32,877 nt of DNA from Bacteroidota bacterium (lineage in GTDB: Bacteria; Bacteroidota; Bacteroidia; Chitinophagales; Chitinophagaceae): positions 1 through 32,877 of the forward strand of contig JANXRX010000020.1 in NCBI GenBank assembly GCA_025352905.1, read 5' to 3'. This document shows, piece after piece, positions 31,863-32,877 of the stretch (the stretch's first letter is position 1; each line of letters starts with the position of its first letter). The translations under genes were made by a program, and so were the position numbers. The notes under the pieces were generated by a model that saw only the letters and a list, made by a program, of their open reading frames with translations, ran no database searches and was not told the DNA's origin.

Positions 31863-32729
31863 ATGCATATCATGCGCTCTACTACACGCTGTTTACTCAT
31901 CGCTTTTATTTTTGCCATCGTTAGCCCCGTTTTTGCGAAACCGGGGGGAAAACTGAAAGGCAGCAGGGTACTTGTTTATACAAAGAACCAGTTGATTACA
32001 AAGACCGGGAAAGGATATGTACATGATAATATCGCTTCTGCGGTTGCCTGTATGCAAAAGCTCGCCGCTGAAAATGGTTTTACCGTAGATGTTTCTGACG
32101 ATCCGGCGGTTTTCGTGGAATCGAACCTGCGCAAATATAATTTCCTTGTTTTTACCAGTACCAATAATGATGTGTTTGATAACGATGCACAGCGGGTTGC
32201 TTTCAGGCGGTATATAGAAGCGGGGGGTGGATTTGTGGGAGTACATTCGGTTACCGGTACAGAACGCAACTGGAAATGGTTCAAGCAGATGCTCGGCGAA
32301 ACTTTTTCATGGCACGCAAATTTTCAAAAGTTCAGTATCAAAAAAATAGATCCCTCGCATCCTTCCATGGAAGGTGTGCCTGACACGTGGGAAAGGGAAG
32401 ACGAATGTTATTTTGGAAAGGAGTTATATCCCGGCATCAAAGTATTGATGGCGCATGATGTACGCACGCTTAACAGGACCGATAAAAAACAGGACAGCTC
32501 GTTTCAGAAAAACATCGGGTCATTCGGAGATTATTATCCGGCTGTATGGTACCAGTATTTTGAAGGAGGTAATATATGGATAACCACGCTTGGGCATACA
32601 AAAGAAAGTTACCAGGAACCCATGTATGTACATCATTTATTAGAAGGGTTGAAATTTATAGCGGGAGAGTATAAAGGACTGGATTATAGTAAGGCACATG
32701 CAACGGGTAAGGATGATGAATTGAAATGA
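31863..32729 (+). CDS. ThuA-like domain protein (trehalose-utilisation-like), secreted
   Basis: SRVLVYTKNQLITKTGKGYVHDNIASAV, RYIEAGGGFVGVHSVTGTERNWKWFKQMLGETFSWH, GNIWITTLGHTKESYQEPMYVHHLLEGLKFI. Start at the MHIMRSTTRCLLIAFIFAIVSPVFA signal peptide rather than the ORF start at 31782. Confidence 0.9.
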   Translation: MHIMRSTTRCLLIAFIFAIVSPVFAKPGGKLKGSRVLVYTKNQLITKTGKGYVHDNIASAVACMQKLAAENGFTVDVSDDPAVFVESNLRKYNFLVFTSTNNDVFDNDAQRVAFRRYIEAGGGFVGVHSVTGTERNWKWFKQMLGETFSWHANFQKFSIKKIDPSHPSMEGVPDTWEREDECYFGKELYPGIKVLMAHDVRTLNRTDKKQDSSFQKNIGSFGDYYPAVWYQYFEGGNIWITTLGHTKESYQEPMYVHHLLEGLKFIAGEYKGLDYSKAHATGKDDELK

Positions 32730-32770
32730 CAGTCATCTAAAAAATACATTAGCAATCTTAAAAAATAAAA

Positions 32771-32877
32771 ATGCGAAGCAGATTTTTTGTAATGGGAACA
32801 CTTTTTACGTTAAACGCCGTTTGCCAGCAGCCGGTAAAACTGATTACGCTTGATCCGGGGCATTTTCACGCGGCGCT
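32771..32877 (+). CDS. 5' end of a putative secreted Gfo/Idh/MocA-type oxidoreductase, truncated by window edge
   Basis: MRSRFFVMGTLFTLNAVCQQPVKLITLDPGHFHAAL... The signal peptide plus ITLDPGHFHAAL resembles Bacteroidota oxidoreductases that neighbour ThuA-like genes; only about 35 aa are visible. Confidence 0.55.
   Translation, partial: MRSRFFVMGTLFTLNAVCQQPVKLITLDPGHFHAA

Overview
This 32.9 kb window looks like a Bacteroidota chromosome, probably Chitinophagaceae-like (inferred from T9SS, SusC/D and GH97 content). From left to right it holds: (i) the end of a nuo operon (nuoL partial, nuoM, nuoN) and a small conserved-looking ORF; (ii) a TonB-plug/MG2-like protein convergent with an outer-membrane beta-barrel protein; (iii) an amidohydrolase plus zinc alcohol dehydrogenase pair behind a nested-dyad leader; (iv) a PorP/SprF-family protein next to a 2641-aa T9SS type-B cargo made of about 23 PKD-like repeats; (v) a LacI-regulated glycan-utilisation locus (LacI, GH97, GH88, SusD, SusC, ThuA-like protein, start of a Gfo/Idh-like oxidoreductase). 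The most interesting signals are: a shared LacI-type operator (TTTTCGTAA half-sites) in the two divergent promoters of the glycan locus; an inverted pair of hairpins between convergent genes whose differences preserve pairing; and the giant cargo, with one Cys pair per repeat and an exact 543-bp higher-order period. I see no rRNA, tRNA, CRISPR array or transposase. All product calls come from reading the sequence; no database search was run.
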